A stretch of DNA of 58,761 nt from JBBDIM01 sp040880405 (GTDB lineage: Bacteria; Planctomycetota; Planctomycetia; Pirellulales; Pirellulaceae). The stretch is taken from contig JBBDIM010000210.1 in NCBI GenBank assembly GCA_040880405.1, positions 1-58,761 of the forward strand. Reading direction: 5' to 3'. The position numbers were made by a program, and so were the translations under genes. The notes beneath the pieces were generated by a model. The model saw only the letters and a program-made list of their open reading frames with translations. It did not search any database and was not told where the DNA came from. This document shows, piece by piece, positions 51,671-58,761 of this stretch (positions are counted from its first letter, which is position 1; every line of letters starts with the position of its first letter).

Positions 51671-53029
51671 ATGCCCCATCGACTGCGCAACCTGCTGTTG
51701 GTTTTCCCTTGGCTTGTTTGCCTGAGTGGCGTGTTGCCCGCGGCCGAGCGGCCCAACCTGATTTTTCTGCTCACCGACGACCAACGGTTCGACGCCTTGG
51801 GCTGCATGGGCAACCCGGTCATCAAGACACCTCACATCGACGAACTGGCCCGGCAAGGGACCCTGTTCGAAAACGCCTTCGCCACCACTTCCATCTGCGC
51901 CACCAGCCGGGCCTCGTTCATCACCGGCCAGTATGCCCGGCGGCATGGAGTCCACGATTTCCGCACGACCCTTTCCGCAGAACAACTGGCTCAGTCGTAC
52001 CCGGCGAAGCTCCGCGAGGCAGGTTACCGGACTGCGTTTATTGGTAAGTGGGGTGTCGGCGGACCGTTGCCTGAGGATCAATACGACTACTGGCGCGGCT
52101 TCCCCGGACAGGGGCAGTACTTCGTCGAGGGTCGGGATCACATGACCCAGCACTTGAGCAACCAGACGATGGAGTTCCTCGATACATGCCAGCCGGATCA
52201 GCCGTTCTGCCTGCAGGTCAGCTACAAGGCGGCCCACTGCCAAGACGGCCCCGGCTGGCAGTTCCAGCACGCCCCGAAATACGAAGACTACTATCAAGAC
52301 GTCACCGTCGAACCACCCTCCACCGCTACCGACGAGCATTACCGCCGTCTACCGGAATTCCTCCAAGGGGGCGAACCCCGGATTCGCTGGGGTCGGCGGT
52401 TCGACGGCGAGGAAATGTACCAAAAGAACGTCAAGGACTACTATCGCCTCCTGACCGGGGTCGACGACGCCGTGGGAGAGATGGTCGCCAAGCTGAAAGA
52501 GAAAGACCTGTTTGACAACACGATCATCCTCTTCACGTCGGACCATGGTTTTTTCCTGGGTGAACATGGCCTGGCCGGCAAATGGTACATGCACGAAGAA
52601 TCGATCCGCATTCCGCTGGTGGTCTTCGATCCCCGCGGACCCGCGAAGCAGCGCGGCCAACGGCTTGACGCGATGGCCCTTTCAATCGATGTCCCGGCCA
52701 CCTTGCTCGACTATGCCGGCGTGAAGATCCCTGACGTGATGCAGGGAGAAAGCTTGATTCCACTAATCGAAGGTAAAAAGGACTCCCTGCGGACCGACTT
52801 CTTTTACGAGCACCTGTTCCCCCACGCCACCATTCGGCAAAGCGAAGGGGTGCGAACCGAGCGATGGAAGTATGTCCGCTATGTCCAAGAGGAGCCGGCC
52901 TACGAGCAACTGTTCGACCTGGAAACCGACCCGCACGAAGAACGCGACTTGGCCCAAGACCCCAAGCACGCCGATAAATTAAAACGTCTCCGCGAGCGTT
53001 GGCGTTCACTCTCCGCCTCGCTTGAGTAA
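51671..53029 (+). CDS. Secreted formylglycine-dependent sulfatase
   Basis: A 452-residue type I sulfatase that should release sulfate from sugars or other esters outside the cytoplasm. A signal peptide (LLLVFPWLVCLSGVLPAAE) is present from ATG 51671. Metal ligands D36 and D37 are in NLIFLLTDDQRFDALG, the nucleophile C76 in ATTSICATSRASFITG (to be converted to formylglycine; Thr replaces the more common Pro of CxPxR), and further active-site residues in FIGKWGVG, TSDHGFFLGEHGL and the last-third KWYMHEESIRIPLVVFDP. An anaerobic or FGE maturase is needed but not in the window. It heads a small catabolic cluster. Confidence 0.92.
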   Translation: MPHRLRNLLLVFPWLVCLSGVLPAAERPNLIFLLTDDQRFDALGCMGNPVIKTPHIDELARQGTLFENAFATTSICATSRASFITGQYARRHGVHDFRTTLSAEQLAQSYPAKLREAGYRTAFIGKWGVGGPLPEDQYDYWRGFPGQGQYFVEGRDHMTQHLSNQTMEFLDTCQPDQPFCLQVSYKAAHCQDGPGWQFQHAPKYEDYYQDVTVEPPSTATDEHYRRLPEFLQGGEPRIRWGRRFDGEEMYQKNVKDYYRLLTGVDDAVGEMVAKLKEKDLFDNTIILFTSDHGFFLGEHGLAGKWYMHEESIRIPLVVFDPRGPAKQRGQRLDAMALSIDVPATLLDYAGVKIPDVMQGESLIPLIEGKKDSLRTDFFYEHLFPHATIRQSEGVRTERWKYVRYVQEEPAYEQLFDLETDPHEERDLAQDPKHADKLKRLRERWRSLSASLE

Positions 53030-53051
53030 TGGCCTTTCAGGATGAAACAGC

Positions 53052-53873
53052 ATGAAACTCGGACTCATCAATTCCGCCTGGGTTCAGGCGGATCAACCGA
53101 CATCCTACGGCCTACAAAAGACGAAGGAGATTGGGTTCGACACGGTCGATATCTTCACCGATCCATTAGACACCGACATCTGTGAACGGCGACTCATCAA
53201 GGACGAATGCGATCGGCTGGAACTGCCGATCGTCTCGATTTGCTGTGTCGCCGTGGGGCTGATCGACTTGAACCCCAGTGTTCGCCGGTTTCACATGAAG
53301 CGGTGCCGGAAGTATCTCGATCTGTGCTACGAGTACGGAGCGAAAAACCTGCTATTGGTATTGGGGGAATACATCTGGAATCGCGAAGTCATTCCGGCCG
53401 ACCAGCAGTGGCAATGGGCCGCTGAAAATTGCCGCGAACTGGGAGAGTACGCGGAGGAACTGGGCCTGGAAATCGCCCTGGAGCTGGAACCGTTTCCCCT
53501 CTCGCTCGTCAACTCGGTGGAAACCATGGTTCGCTTCCTGGACGACACCGACCATGGCGCGGTGAAGGCCAATATTGATATATCGCACTTGGTCCTCTCC
53601 GGCGTACCACCGGAAGAGCTCCGTCGGCTCAAAGGCCGCGCGATCCATGTCCACCTCTCCGACTGCGACGGCAAAGTCCACGGAGACCTCCCCCCAGGCC
53701 GCGGCGTGGTTCCCTTTGAACCGTACCTGCAAGAGATCAAAGACCTCAACATCGACGGCACCCTGTCCATTGAGTTGGAATACTCCCCGGAGCCCGCGAG
53801 AATCGTCGAGTGGGTAACCGAAGCCTACGAGAAAACGGACGAGCTGATGCGGAAATGCGGCTTGCGAGATTAG
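53052..53873 (+). CDS. Sugar phosphate isomerase/epimerase, TIM barrel
   Basis: A 273-residue cytoplasmic AP-endonuclease-2-like barrel (MKLGLINSAWVQADQPTSYG). Metal and substrate residues are expected in IALELEPFPLSLVNSVETM, KANIDISHLVLSGVPPEEL, IHVHLSDCDGKVHGDLPPG and TLSIELEYSPEPARI. It starts 22 bases after the sulfatase stop, so the two are likely cotranscribed. Together with the following oxidoreductase it suggests breakdown of a sulfated sugar or polyol, by inference. Confidence 0.85.
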   Translation: MKLGLINSAWVQADQPTSYGLQKTKEIGFDTVDIFTDPLDTDICERRLIKDECDRLELPIVSICCVAVGLIDLNPSVRRFHMKRCRKYLDLCYEYGAKNLLLVLGEYIWNREVIPADQQWQWAAENCRELGEYAEELGLEIALELEPFPLSLVNSVETMVRFLDDTDHGAVKANIDISHLVLSGVPPEELRRLKGRAIHVHLSDCDGKVHGDLPPGRGVVPFEPYLQEIKDLNIDGTLSIELEYSPEPARIVEWVTEAYEKTDELMRKCGLRD

Positions 53874-53906
53874 GTGGACAGTGCCGGGTTCAGTTCAAAA
53901 AAGGAC

Positions 53907-54060
53907 TAACCACGAAATACACGAAAATAAGAGGAGATTCAAGAAGACGCGATTTCTCGACTGCTCTTAATGAATCGTCCAGGCAAGCGGAACGGTCTGA
54001 AGCCTCAAGTTCGGCATTTTCGCTGGTTGCTATTCGTGTTATTCGTGTCTTTCGTGGTCA
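53907..54060. repeat. Family G inverted-repeat element (ACCACGAAATACACGAAA type)
   Basis: Left arm TAACCACGAAATACACGAAA from 53907 and an approximate complement ending CGTGTCTTTCGTGGT near 54059. Located between the epimerase and oxidoreductase genes; short open frames across it are not credible. Confidence 0.72.
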
Positions 54061-54117
54061 AAAAAATCATTGCATCTGGTCTGCCCAGTTCGCCATGCCA
54101 TCAAAAAGGAAAAACCC

Positions 54118-55233
54118 TTGTCGCACCTGATCGATCTTGCCGCGGAAGTTCGAATTCCCTTGCCTCGCGATTCCAGCGTGCCGATTGGTTGCATTGGGGC
54201 GGGGTTCATCATGAGCGATTGCCATCTGGTAGCGTACCGCAAGCTGGGGCTCAATCCGGTCGCGATCGCCTCGCGGCGGAAACCGCAGGCGGAGATCGTT
54301 GCGCGGCGGCATCATATTCCCACGGTGTACGACACCTACCAGCAGTTGCTGGCTGATGCCACGATTCCGGTGATCGACGTGGCGGTCCCCCCGGACGTGC
54401 AATTGGAGGTCTTTCGAGAAATCGTCCGCCACCCGCATATCCGCGGCGTGCTCGCGCAAAAACCGCTCGGGGTGAATCTGGCGCAGGCCCGGGAGATAGT
54501 TGAGCTGTGCCGCGAGGCGGATATCACCTTGGTGGTCAATCAAAACATGCGGTACGACCAAGCGGTGCGTGGCGCGAAGGCGCTGCTCGACCAGGGCCTG
54601 TTGGGCGAACCGGTGTTCGCCTCGATCGACCTCCGTGCGGTCCCGCACTGGATGCCATGGCAGCAGCGGCAAGGCTGGGTGACGCTGCGGATTTTATCGA
54701 TCCACCACCTCGATACCTTCCGCTATTGGCTGGGCAACCCAGATCGCGTCCTCTGCAGCACGATGCCCGACCCTCGCACCAGCAAACAGTTCGAGCACCA
54801 GGACGGAATCTGTCTCTACATCCTGGAATACGACAAAGGTACCCGTGCGGCCGCCTGGGACGACGTCTGGGCCGGACCAGGCAGGGAAGGAGCCGCCGCC
54901 GATTTCGGCATCCGCTGGCGTCTGGAAGGGACCGAGGGGATGGCCCAAGGGACGATCGGCTGGCCCGGCTACCCCAACCACTGCCCCAGCACGCTCACCT
55001 ACACGACCACCTCTCAGGCAAACACCTGGATCACCCCACAATGGTCAGAGGCGTGGTTCCCCGACGCCTTCGGTGGCCCGATGACCGAGCTGCTAATCGC
55101 CCTAGAAACCGGCGACCCACCCCGGCTCAGCGGCACCGACAACCTGCACACGATGGCCCTGGTCGATGCGTGTTATGAATCGGCCAAGACCCACCAAGCG
55201 GTTTCGCCGGAAGGGCTTTTGGGGCGGGGTTAA
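54118..55233 (+). CDS. Gfo/Idh/MocA family oxidoreductase
   Basis: A 371-residue NAD(P)-dependent oxidoreductase. TTG 54118 is used because AAGGA lies 7 bases upstream, and no ATG before the Rossmann motif has a site as good. The dinucleotide-binding fold is PIGCIGAGFIMSDCHLVAYR; the catalytic-type motif, usually EKP, appears as VLAQKPLGVNLAQAREIV. The C-terminal domain is the mixed sheet of the family. It is third in the sulfatase-epimerase-oxidoreductase order. Its TAA overlaps the TAA of the convergent glutamate-synthase-like gene in the sequence TTAA (55230-55233). Confidence 0.87.
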   Translation: MSHLIDLAAEVRIPLPRDSSVPIGCIGAGFIMSDCHLVAYRKLGLNPVAIASRRKPQAEIVARRHHIPTVYDTYQQLLADATIPVIDVAVPPDVQLEVFREIVRHPHIRGVLAQKPLGVNLAQAREIVELCREADITLVVNQNMRYDQAVRGAKALLDQGLLGEPVFASIDLRAVPHWMPWQQRQGWVTLRILSIHHLDTFRYWLGNPDRVLCSTMPDPRTSKQFEHQDGICLYILEYDKGTRAAAWDDVWAGPGREGAAADFGIRWRLEGTEGMAQGTIGWPGYPNHCPSTLTYTTTSQANTWITPQWSEAWFPDAFGGPMTELLIALETGDPPRLSGTDNLHTMALVDACYESAKTHQAVSPEGLLGRG

Positions 55234-56843
55234 CCGACACTCATCGTCGACTTTGATTCCGACCGTTTGTCCGCTGGCAGCGCTTCGTTGATCATCGCCT
55301 CTCGCATCTCCGGCGAAGACGTCATCATTTTGATGATCGTCGCCTGATCTTCCGCGGACGGCAAACCCCAATCGCCCCACGGCTCGAACAGTTTTCGGGC
55401 CGGGATTGCTTGCATGCCGGCGTCCAGGATGTCGAAGTATTCCAGTGTGACCAAGGCCGGGTGCTGGACTCCGCAGGCTCTGGATAGTCGCAGCAGCTCC
55501 TTGCGGAGCGTGACAATGTAGTTGGCCACGCGAACCGACTTGAGCGAAGCGTCCAAGCCCCGGGCGAGCCAGGCGTTTTGGGTGGCGACCCCGGCGGGGC
55601 AGTGCCCTGTGTGGCAACGTTGGGCCTGGATGCAGCCCAAGGCCAGCATCGCTTCCCGCGCGACTGAGATTGTGTCGCAGCCCATCGCCAAGGCGAACAG
55701 GGCCGACTCCGGAAACCCCAGTTTCCCCGAGCCGTTGAACAGCACCTTATCTTGCAGGCCCGCCTCGACGAATTCCCGATAGACGCGGCTAAACCCGATC
55801 TTGAAGGGCAGCGCGACATGGTCCGTAAAGACCAACGGCGCGGCCCCGGTCCCCCCTTCCCCGCCATCGATCGAGATGAAATCGACGCCCCGCTCGGTCG
55901 AGGCCATCTGGTCGACCAAGGTCCGCCAAAACGCCATCTCGCCCACGGCGCTCTTGATTCCGACCGGCAGGCCGGTGGCGTCGGCGATTCGCTCGACAAA
56001 GTCCAGCATACTGTCCACATCGTTGAATTCCCGATGCGACGACGGACTCGCGCAGTCCTGGCCCATCGGTATCCCGCGGATCTCGGAAATCTCTTTGGTG
56101 ATCTTGCCGGCGGGCAAGAGTCCGCCAACCCCCGGCTTGGCACCTTGGCTCAGCTTCACCTCGATCGCTTTGACCGGGTAGGCGTCGGTCAACGCCTTCA
56201 GCCGGTCCATATCGAATCGACCATAGGCGTCGCGGCAACCGAAGTAAGCGGTTCCAATCTGGTAAATCAGATCTCCACCCTGGGCATGGTAGGGGGTTAC
56301 CGAGCCTTCGCCCGAGTTGTGCAGGCAGTGGCTCAGCCGCGCACCCCGGTTCAGCGCCTCGATCGCTGGACCACTTAACGAGCCGAAACTCATCCCGGAA
56401 ATGTTCACAATGCTGCGGGGCCGGAAGGCATGCCGTCGACCGCGAGACCCGCCCATCACCTTCGCACACGGAATATGAAACTCCGGATCGTAAAACGGCT
56501 CGCCCGGTAGCGAGTCGTGGATCGGAAAGGCGGAATGCTTCACAATCAGGTGATTGGTGGCGACTTCGATATCCTTGTCGGTCCCGAACCCGAAATAGTT
56601 ATTTTCTCGCTTGGAGGAGGCATAGACCCAGCGGCGTTGATCGCGGCTGAATGGCCGCTCCTCATTATTGCTGGTGACGATATACTGCCGCAGCTCGGGG
56701 CCAATCGCCTCCAGCCAATACCGAAAATGTCCGATCACCGGAAAATTTCGGAGGATGGCGTGTTTGCGCTGGGTGATGTCGTAGATGGTCATCCCCAGCA
56801 GGACAACCAACAGCACTCCCAGCAGGATAAAAAAGGTGGTCAT
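55230..56843 (-). CDS. Membrane-anchored FMN-binding glutamate synthase-like protein
   Basis: A 537-residue protein with one N-terminal membrane helix (FFILLGVLLVVLLGMTIYDI) and a glutamate-synthase FMN barrel. The barrel shows IVNISGMSFGSLSGPAIEAL, ISIDGGEGGTGAAPLVF and DTISVAREAMLALGCIQAQR. The 3Fe-4S cysteines are in CIQAQRCHTGHCPAGVATQ. The glutaminase half and the C-terminal helical domain of full GltB are absent. The substrate may be different from glutamine-derived ammonia; the family is uncharacterised. Confidence 0.88.
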   Translation of the reverse strand: MTTFFILLGVLLVVLLGMTIYDITQRKHAILRNFPVIGHFRYWLEAIGPELRQYIVTSNNEERPFSRDQRRWVYASSKRENNYFGFGTDKDIEVATNHLIVKHSAFPIHDSLPGEPFYDPEFHIPCAKVMGGSRGRRHAFRPRSIVNISGMSFGSLSGPAIEALNRGARLSHCLHNSGEGSVTPYHAQGGDLIYQIGTAYFGCRDAYGRFDMDRLKALTDAYPVKAIEVKLSQGAKPGVGGLLPAGKITKEISEIRGIPMGQDCASPSSHREFNDVDSMLDFVERIADATGLPVGIKSAVGEMAFWRTLVDQMASTERGVDFISIDGGEGGTGAAPLVFTDHVALPFKIGFSRVYREFVEAGLQDKVLFNGSGKLGFPESALFALAMGCDTISVAREAMLALGCIQAQRCHTGHCPAGVATQNAWLARGLDASLKSVRVANYIVTLRKELLRLSRACGVQHPALVTLEYFDILDAGMQAIPARKLFEPWGDWGLPSAEDQATIIKMMTSSPEMREAMINEALPADKRSESKSTMSVG

Positions 56844-57056
56844 TCAACTCTCCTCGTTCCGCTTTTCACTAGGAACCATTGGGATCCGAGTCGTTGCGTC
56901 ATACAATTCTAGGCTGAGAGTCAAGCAATTCCGGTGTGGGTAACCGCCAGGCTCTCTTAAGTTTACGACTTCCCCCAGCGCTCTGCTGTCCCGCGTTGTG
57001 GCAATTTACGATAGGGGTTAGGGAAAACCTGGGACACGTGTGGCATCCTCCCGCTT

Positions 57057-57722
57057 TTGGCGGTTGTACCAACTTCAGTCACCCAAGGCGAGACAAGGAA
57101 TCGACCATTGGTCCCATCGCCCGATCCTCTGGTATCTAAACCGTCCGAGCGGCCGGCCCCTAACGGCGAGACCGACGTCGCGGACAATTCCAGCGGTGAT
57201 CCGCGCAGGGTGATGCCCCCACCCCGCTACTCGCTGGCAACGCTGGCATGGGTTATCACCCTAATCGCGATCTTATTTGCGATTTCGCAGTGGATCGGAC
57301 CACTTGCCTCCATGGGGCTGGTGATCCTGGGCAGCGTCATGCTGGCCCACTTGGCCGCCTCGTATGTGGGGCATCAACTGCTGGTTACCCGGAAACATCG
57401 CACCGCCGACGATCCACCACCAAGCTCAAGCGCTACCACTGCTTGTGCGGAAACCGCGAAATCTCGCCTGGCCCACCACCATCCACCCCATCGCTGGACG
57501 ATGCGTCTGGTAGCGGTCATCGCCATACTGGGAACCGCGATCGGGGCACTTTGCAGTACCCTAGTCCCGGCCGATGAATTCAACTGGGCCGTGGTCGCGG
57601 TCTGCGCCTTCAGTGGTGGCATCCTGGCCGCGATCGGAGGATTCGTCCTCAGTAATTTTTTGATTCAGGTCTGGGTTTCCTGGTTCGAGGCCGAGCAATA
57701 TGGTCCACGTCGCCGGCGATAA
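57057..57722 (+). CDS. Hypothetical membrane protein
   Basis: Up to 221 residues; the true start could be TTG 57057, TTG 57108 or ATG 57213 (MPPPRYSLATLAW). Four hydrophobic segments are seen: LAWVITLIAILFAISQWI and GPLASMGLVILGSVMLAHLA near the middle, MRLVAVIAILGTAIGALCST, and WAVVAVCAFSGGILAAIGGF. The N-terminus is polar and Pro-rich. A histidine- and serine-rich loop separates the two helix pairs. I recognise no family. Confidence 0.6.
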   Translation: MAVVPTSVTQGETRNRPLVPSPDPLVSKPSERPAPNGETDVADNSSGDPRRVMPPPRYSLATLAWVITLIAILFAISQWIGPLASMGLVILGSVMLAHLAASYVGHQLLVTRKHRTADDPPPSSSATTACAETAKSRLAHHHPPHRWTMRLVAVIAILGTAIGALCSTLVPADEFNWAVVAVCAFSGGILAAIGGFVLSNFLIQVWVSWFEAEQYGPRRRR

Positions 57723-57740
57723 TCGAAGAGTTTTACCCAG

Positions 57741-57840
57741 GTCTTGATATTTTTCATCGCTTCCAGGCAATGATATCACCAAAAAACCTGCCATCCTGAT
57801 CAACTCTCCTCTCTGTGACCTCTGTGCCCTCTGTGGCTAA
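57741..57840. repeat. Composite repeat: shared core joined to a family C arm
   Basis: 57743-57790 (CTTGATATTTTTCATCGCTT, CCAGGCAATGATATCAC, AAAAAACCTG) nearly equals the interior of the family E element at 39168-39214. Here the core is followed by a family C right arm (CTGTGACCTCTGTGCCCTCT, ending GTGGCTAA at 57840) instead of the CTCGCAAAG arms. No matching left arm is visible. Confidence 0.8.
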
Positions 57841-57871
57841 ATTCCTTTCCTAAACTTTAGACCTGCTCCGG

Positions 57872-58489
57872 CTACCCCAGCAGTTGCCGATTACGCAACT
57901 CATCGGCCAGTTGATCCGCACCAACAAAGTGAATCACATCCCAACCCGCGGCGGAGGCCCCTTCGATATTCTCCGGGCGATCGTCGATCAACAAAATCCG
58001 CTCCGGCGACACCTCGGCCTGTCGCGCGGCGTGCTGGTAGATTGCTGGGTCCGGCTTCATCGCCCCCACCTTGTAACTGAGGACATGCCGCTCGAATAGC
58101 GGCTCTAGAAAGCTCGCGTACTGGGCCAGGCAATGCTCCCAGTGGCAAGCGCAGGTGTTCGACAACACCCCCAACCGCCGACCCTCCGCGGCCAAGCGGC
58201 GCGCTAGTTCAATCACCTCGGCTTGCGGAGTAAAAATCCGACTCGCGGCCCCGGCGACCGCCTCCAGTTCCGCCTCCACCTCAAACGTTTCACACAACAG
58301 TGAGTGCAGCTCGGCGGTGGTCAACTCACCCCGCTCATACTTCCACTGCCACTGAGAAACAAACACCGCCTCCCACACCCGCTCTTCGGTGGTCCCCAAC
58401 ACATCGGCCAATTGCCGACAGGCCAGGCGGTGATCGAAATCCAACAGGACCTTACCGAGGTCGAAATAGATGAATTGGATGGGTGACAT
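57872..58489 (-). CDS. HAD-like hydrolase / phosphatase
   Basis: A 205-residue HAD-superfamily enzyme (ATG 58498 would add three residues). Motif I is FIYFDLGKVLLDFDH: Asp in FDLGKV is the nucleophile position, but the usual DxD second Asp is Gly/Lys, as in several HAD family IA members that have FDLGGVL. Motif II is LGVLSNTCACHWEHC, motif III around GAMKPDPAIYQHA, and motif IV ILLIDDRPENIEGASAAGWD. Substrate unknown. Confidence 0.85.
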   Translation of the reverse strand: MSPIQFIYFDLGKVLLDFDHRLACRQLADVLGTTEERVWEAVFVSQWQWKYERGELTTAELHSLLCETFEVEAELEAVAGAASRIFTPQAEVIELARRLAAEGRRLGVLSNTCACHWEHCLAQYASFLEPLFERHVLSYKVGAMKPDPAIYQHAARQAEVSPERILLIDDRPENIEGASAAGWDVIHFVGADQLADELRNRQLLG

Positions 58490-58498
58490 CTGGCACAT

Positions 58499-58717
58499 CG
58501 TCCCTGAAGAACCACTGCAGGAAAATACTTCCCACAGTAGAACTCCGTGGTGCCGAGATGTCTCCCACCCAACCTGAGCGACGGAGTCCCTTGATGTGCC
58601 GCTCGCGGGTGATGTAGAAAACCACTTCTTGATGTCAATTTAAACAAGCCAATAGTGGTCCGTCCAATCAGCGTTTACGGATAGCGCGCCGGATCGATCA
58701 TTGGCTCTCAGAAGAAC
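58499..58717. other. Gene-free end of the window
   Basis: No convincing gene. At 58658-58678 GTCCGTCCAATCAGCGTTTA matches the outer end motif of family A and the motif at 51384, so another repeat probably starts here and is cut off by the contig end. Confidence 0.45.
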
Positions 58718-58761
58718 TGGAAACGCAGAGGCGGGGGGGGGGGGGGGGGGGGGGGGGGGGG
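58718..58761. other. Contig end: family D repeat arm running into a 29-base G homopolymer
   Basis: TGGAAACGCAGAGGCG at 58718-58733 equals the family D left arm at 38967-38982. From 58733 to the last base only G is present (29 bases), which is not plausible biologically in this setting and looks like a two-colour-chemistry poly-G artefact at a repeat-broken contig end. Confidence 0.85.

Overview
The window looks like chromosomal DNA from a member of the Planctomycetota, perhaps Pirellulales-like. The evidence is a DUF1559-type prepilin-like protein next to a small transthyretin-like lipoprotein, a secreted sulfatase, several HEAT/LRR/PDZ-type and FHA proteins, a single-subunit FMN-dependent glutamate-synthase-like protein, an EF-G-2-like GTPase, TTG/GTG starts with modest Shine-Dalgarno sites, and GC near 58-60%. 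The right edge is almost certainly a contig end: it stops in a dispersed repeat and continues as 29 consecutive G.

Layout. 1-3 kb: a truncated secreted PDZ protein and two RNA methyltransferases. 3-6 kb: lipoprotein, DUF1559 gene broken by one in-frame amber codon, folD. 6.1-6.96 kb: a lower-GC two-gene unit (PARP-like ADP-ribosyltransferase fold plus a small lysine-rich protein) closed by a strong terminator. 7.2-13.7 kb: assimilatory sulfite reductase, small membrane/ExbD-like proteins, an Rrf2 regulator, tRNA-Arg(TCT), larE and a Tat-exported TIM-barrel protein. 13.9-15.2 kb: DUF4912 protein. 15.87-24.3 kb: complete F0F1 ATP synthase operon in the order atpZ/I-like, atpI-like, B, E, F, H, A, G, D, C. 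24.8-32 kb: FHA protein, YfhO-like membrane protein, serine acetyltransferase, EF-G-2-like protein. 32-43 kb: hisA, hisH, OmpA-type lipoprotein, 2OG-Fe(II) oxygenase-like protein, prepilin peptidase, aroK, an aroD-aroE fusion, mutL. 43-51 kb: an NtrB/NtrC-like two-component pair, pnp, rpsO, comEC. 51-58.5 kb: sulfatase, sugar epimerase and oxidoreductase cluster, glutamate-synthase-like protein, a membrane protein and a HAD hydrolase.

Most genes are ordinary housekeeping. Sulfite reductase and serine acetyltransferase both feed cysteine synthesis; aroK and the aroDE fusion cover three shikimate-pathway steps; rpsO-pnp is the classical neighbour pair.

The unusual content lies between genes. 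At least ten different inverted-repeat-bounded elements occupy most of the larger gaps. In one family the two ends of each copy match each other but differ between copies; in another an apparently identical core carries different arms in two places; and one copy has one repeat nested inside another. The ADP-ribosyltransferase-like gene pair at 6.1-6.9 kb is the best candidate for an uncharacterised protein system. All functional statements come from reading the sequence only; no database search was possible.
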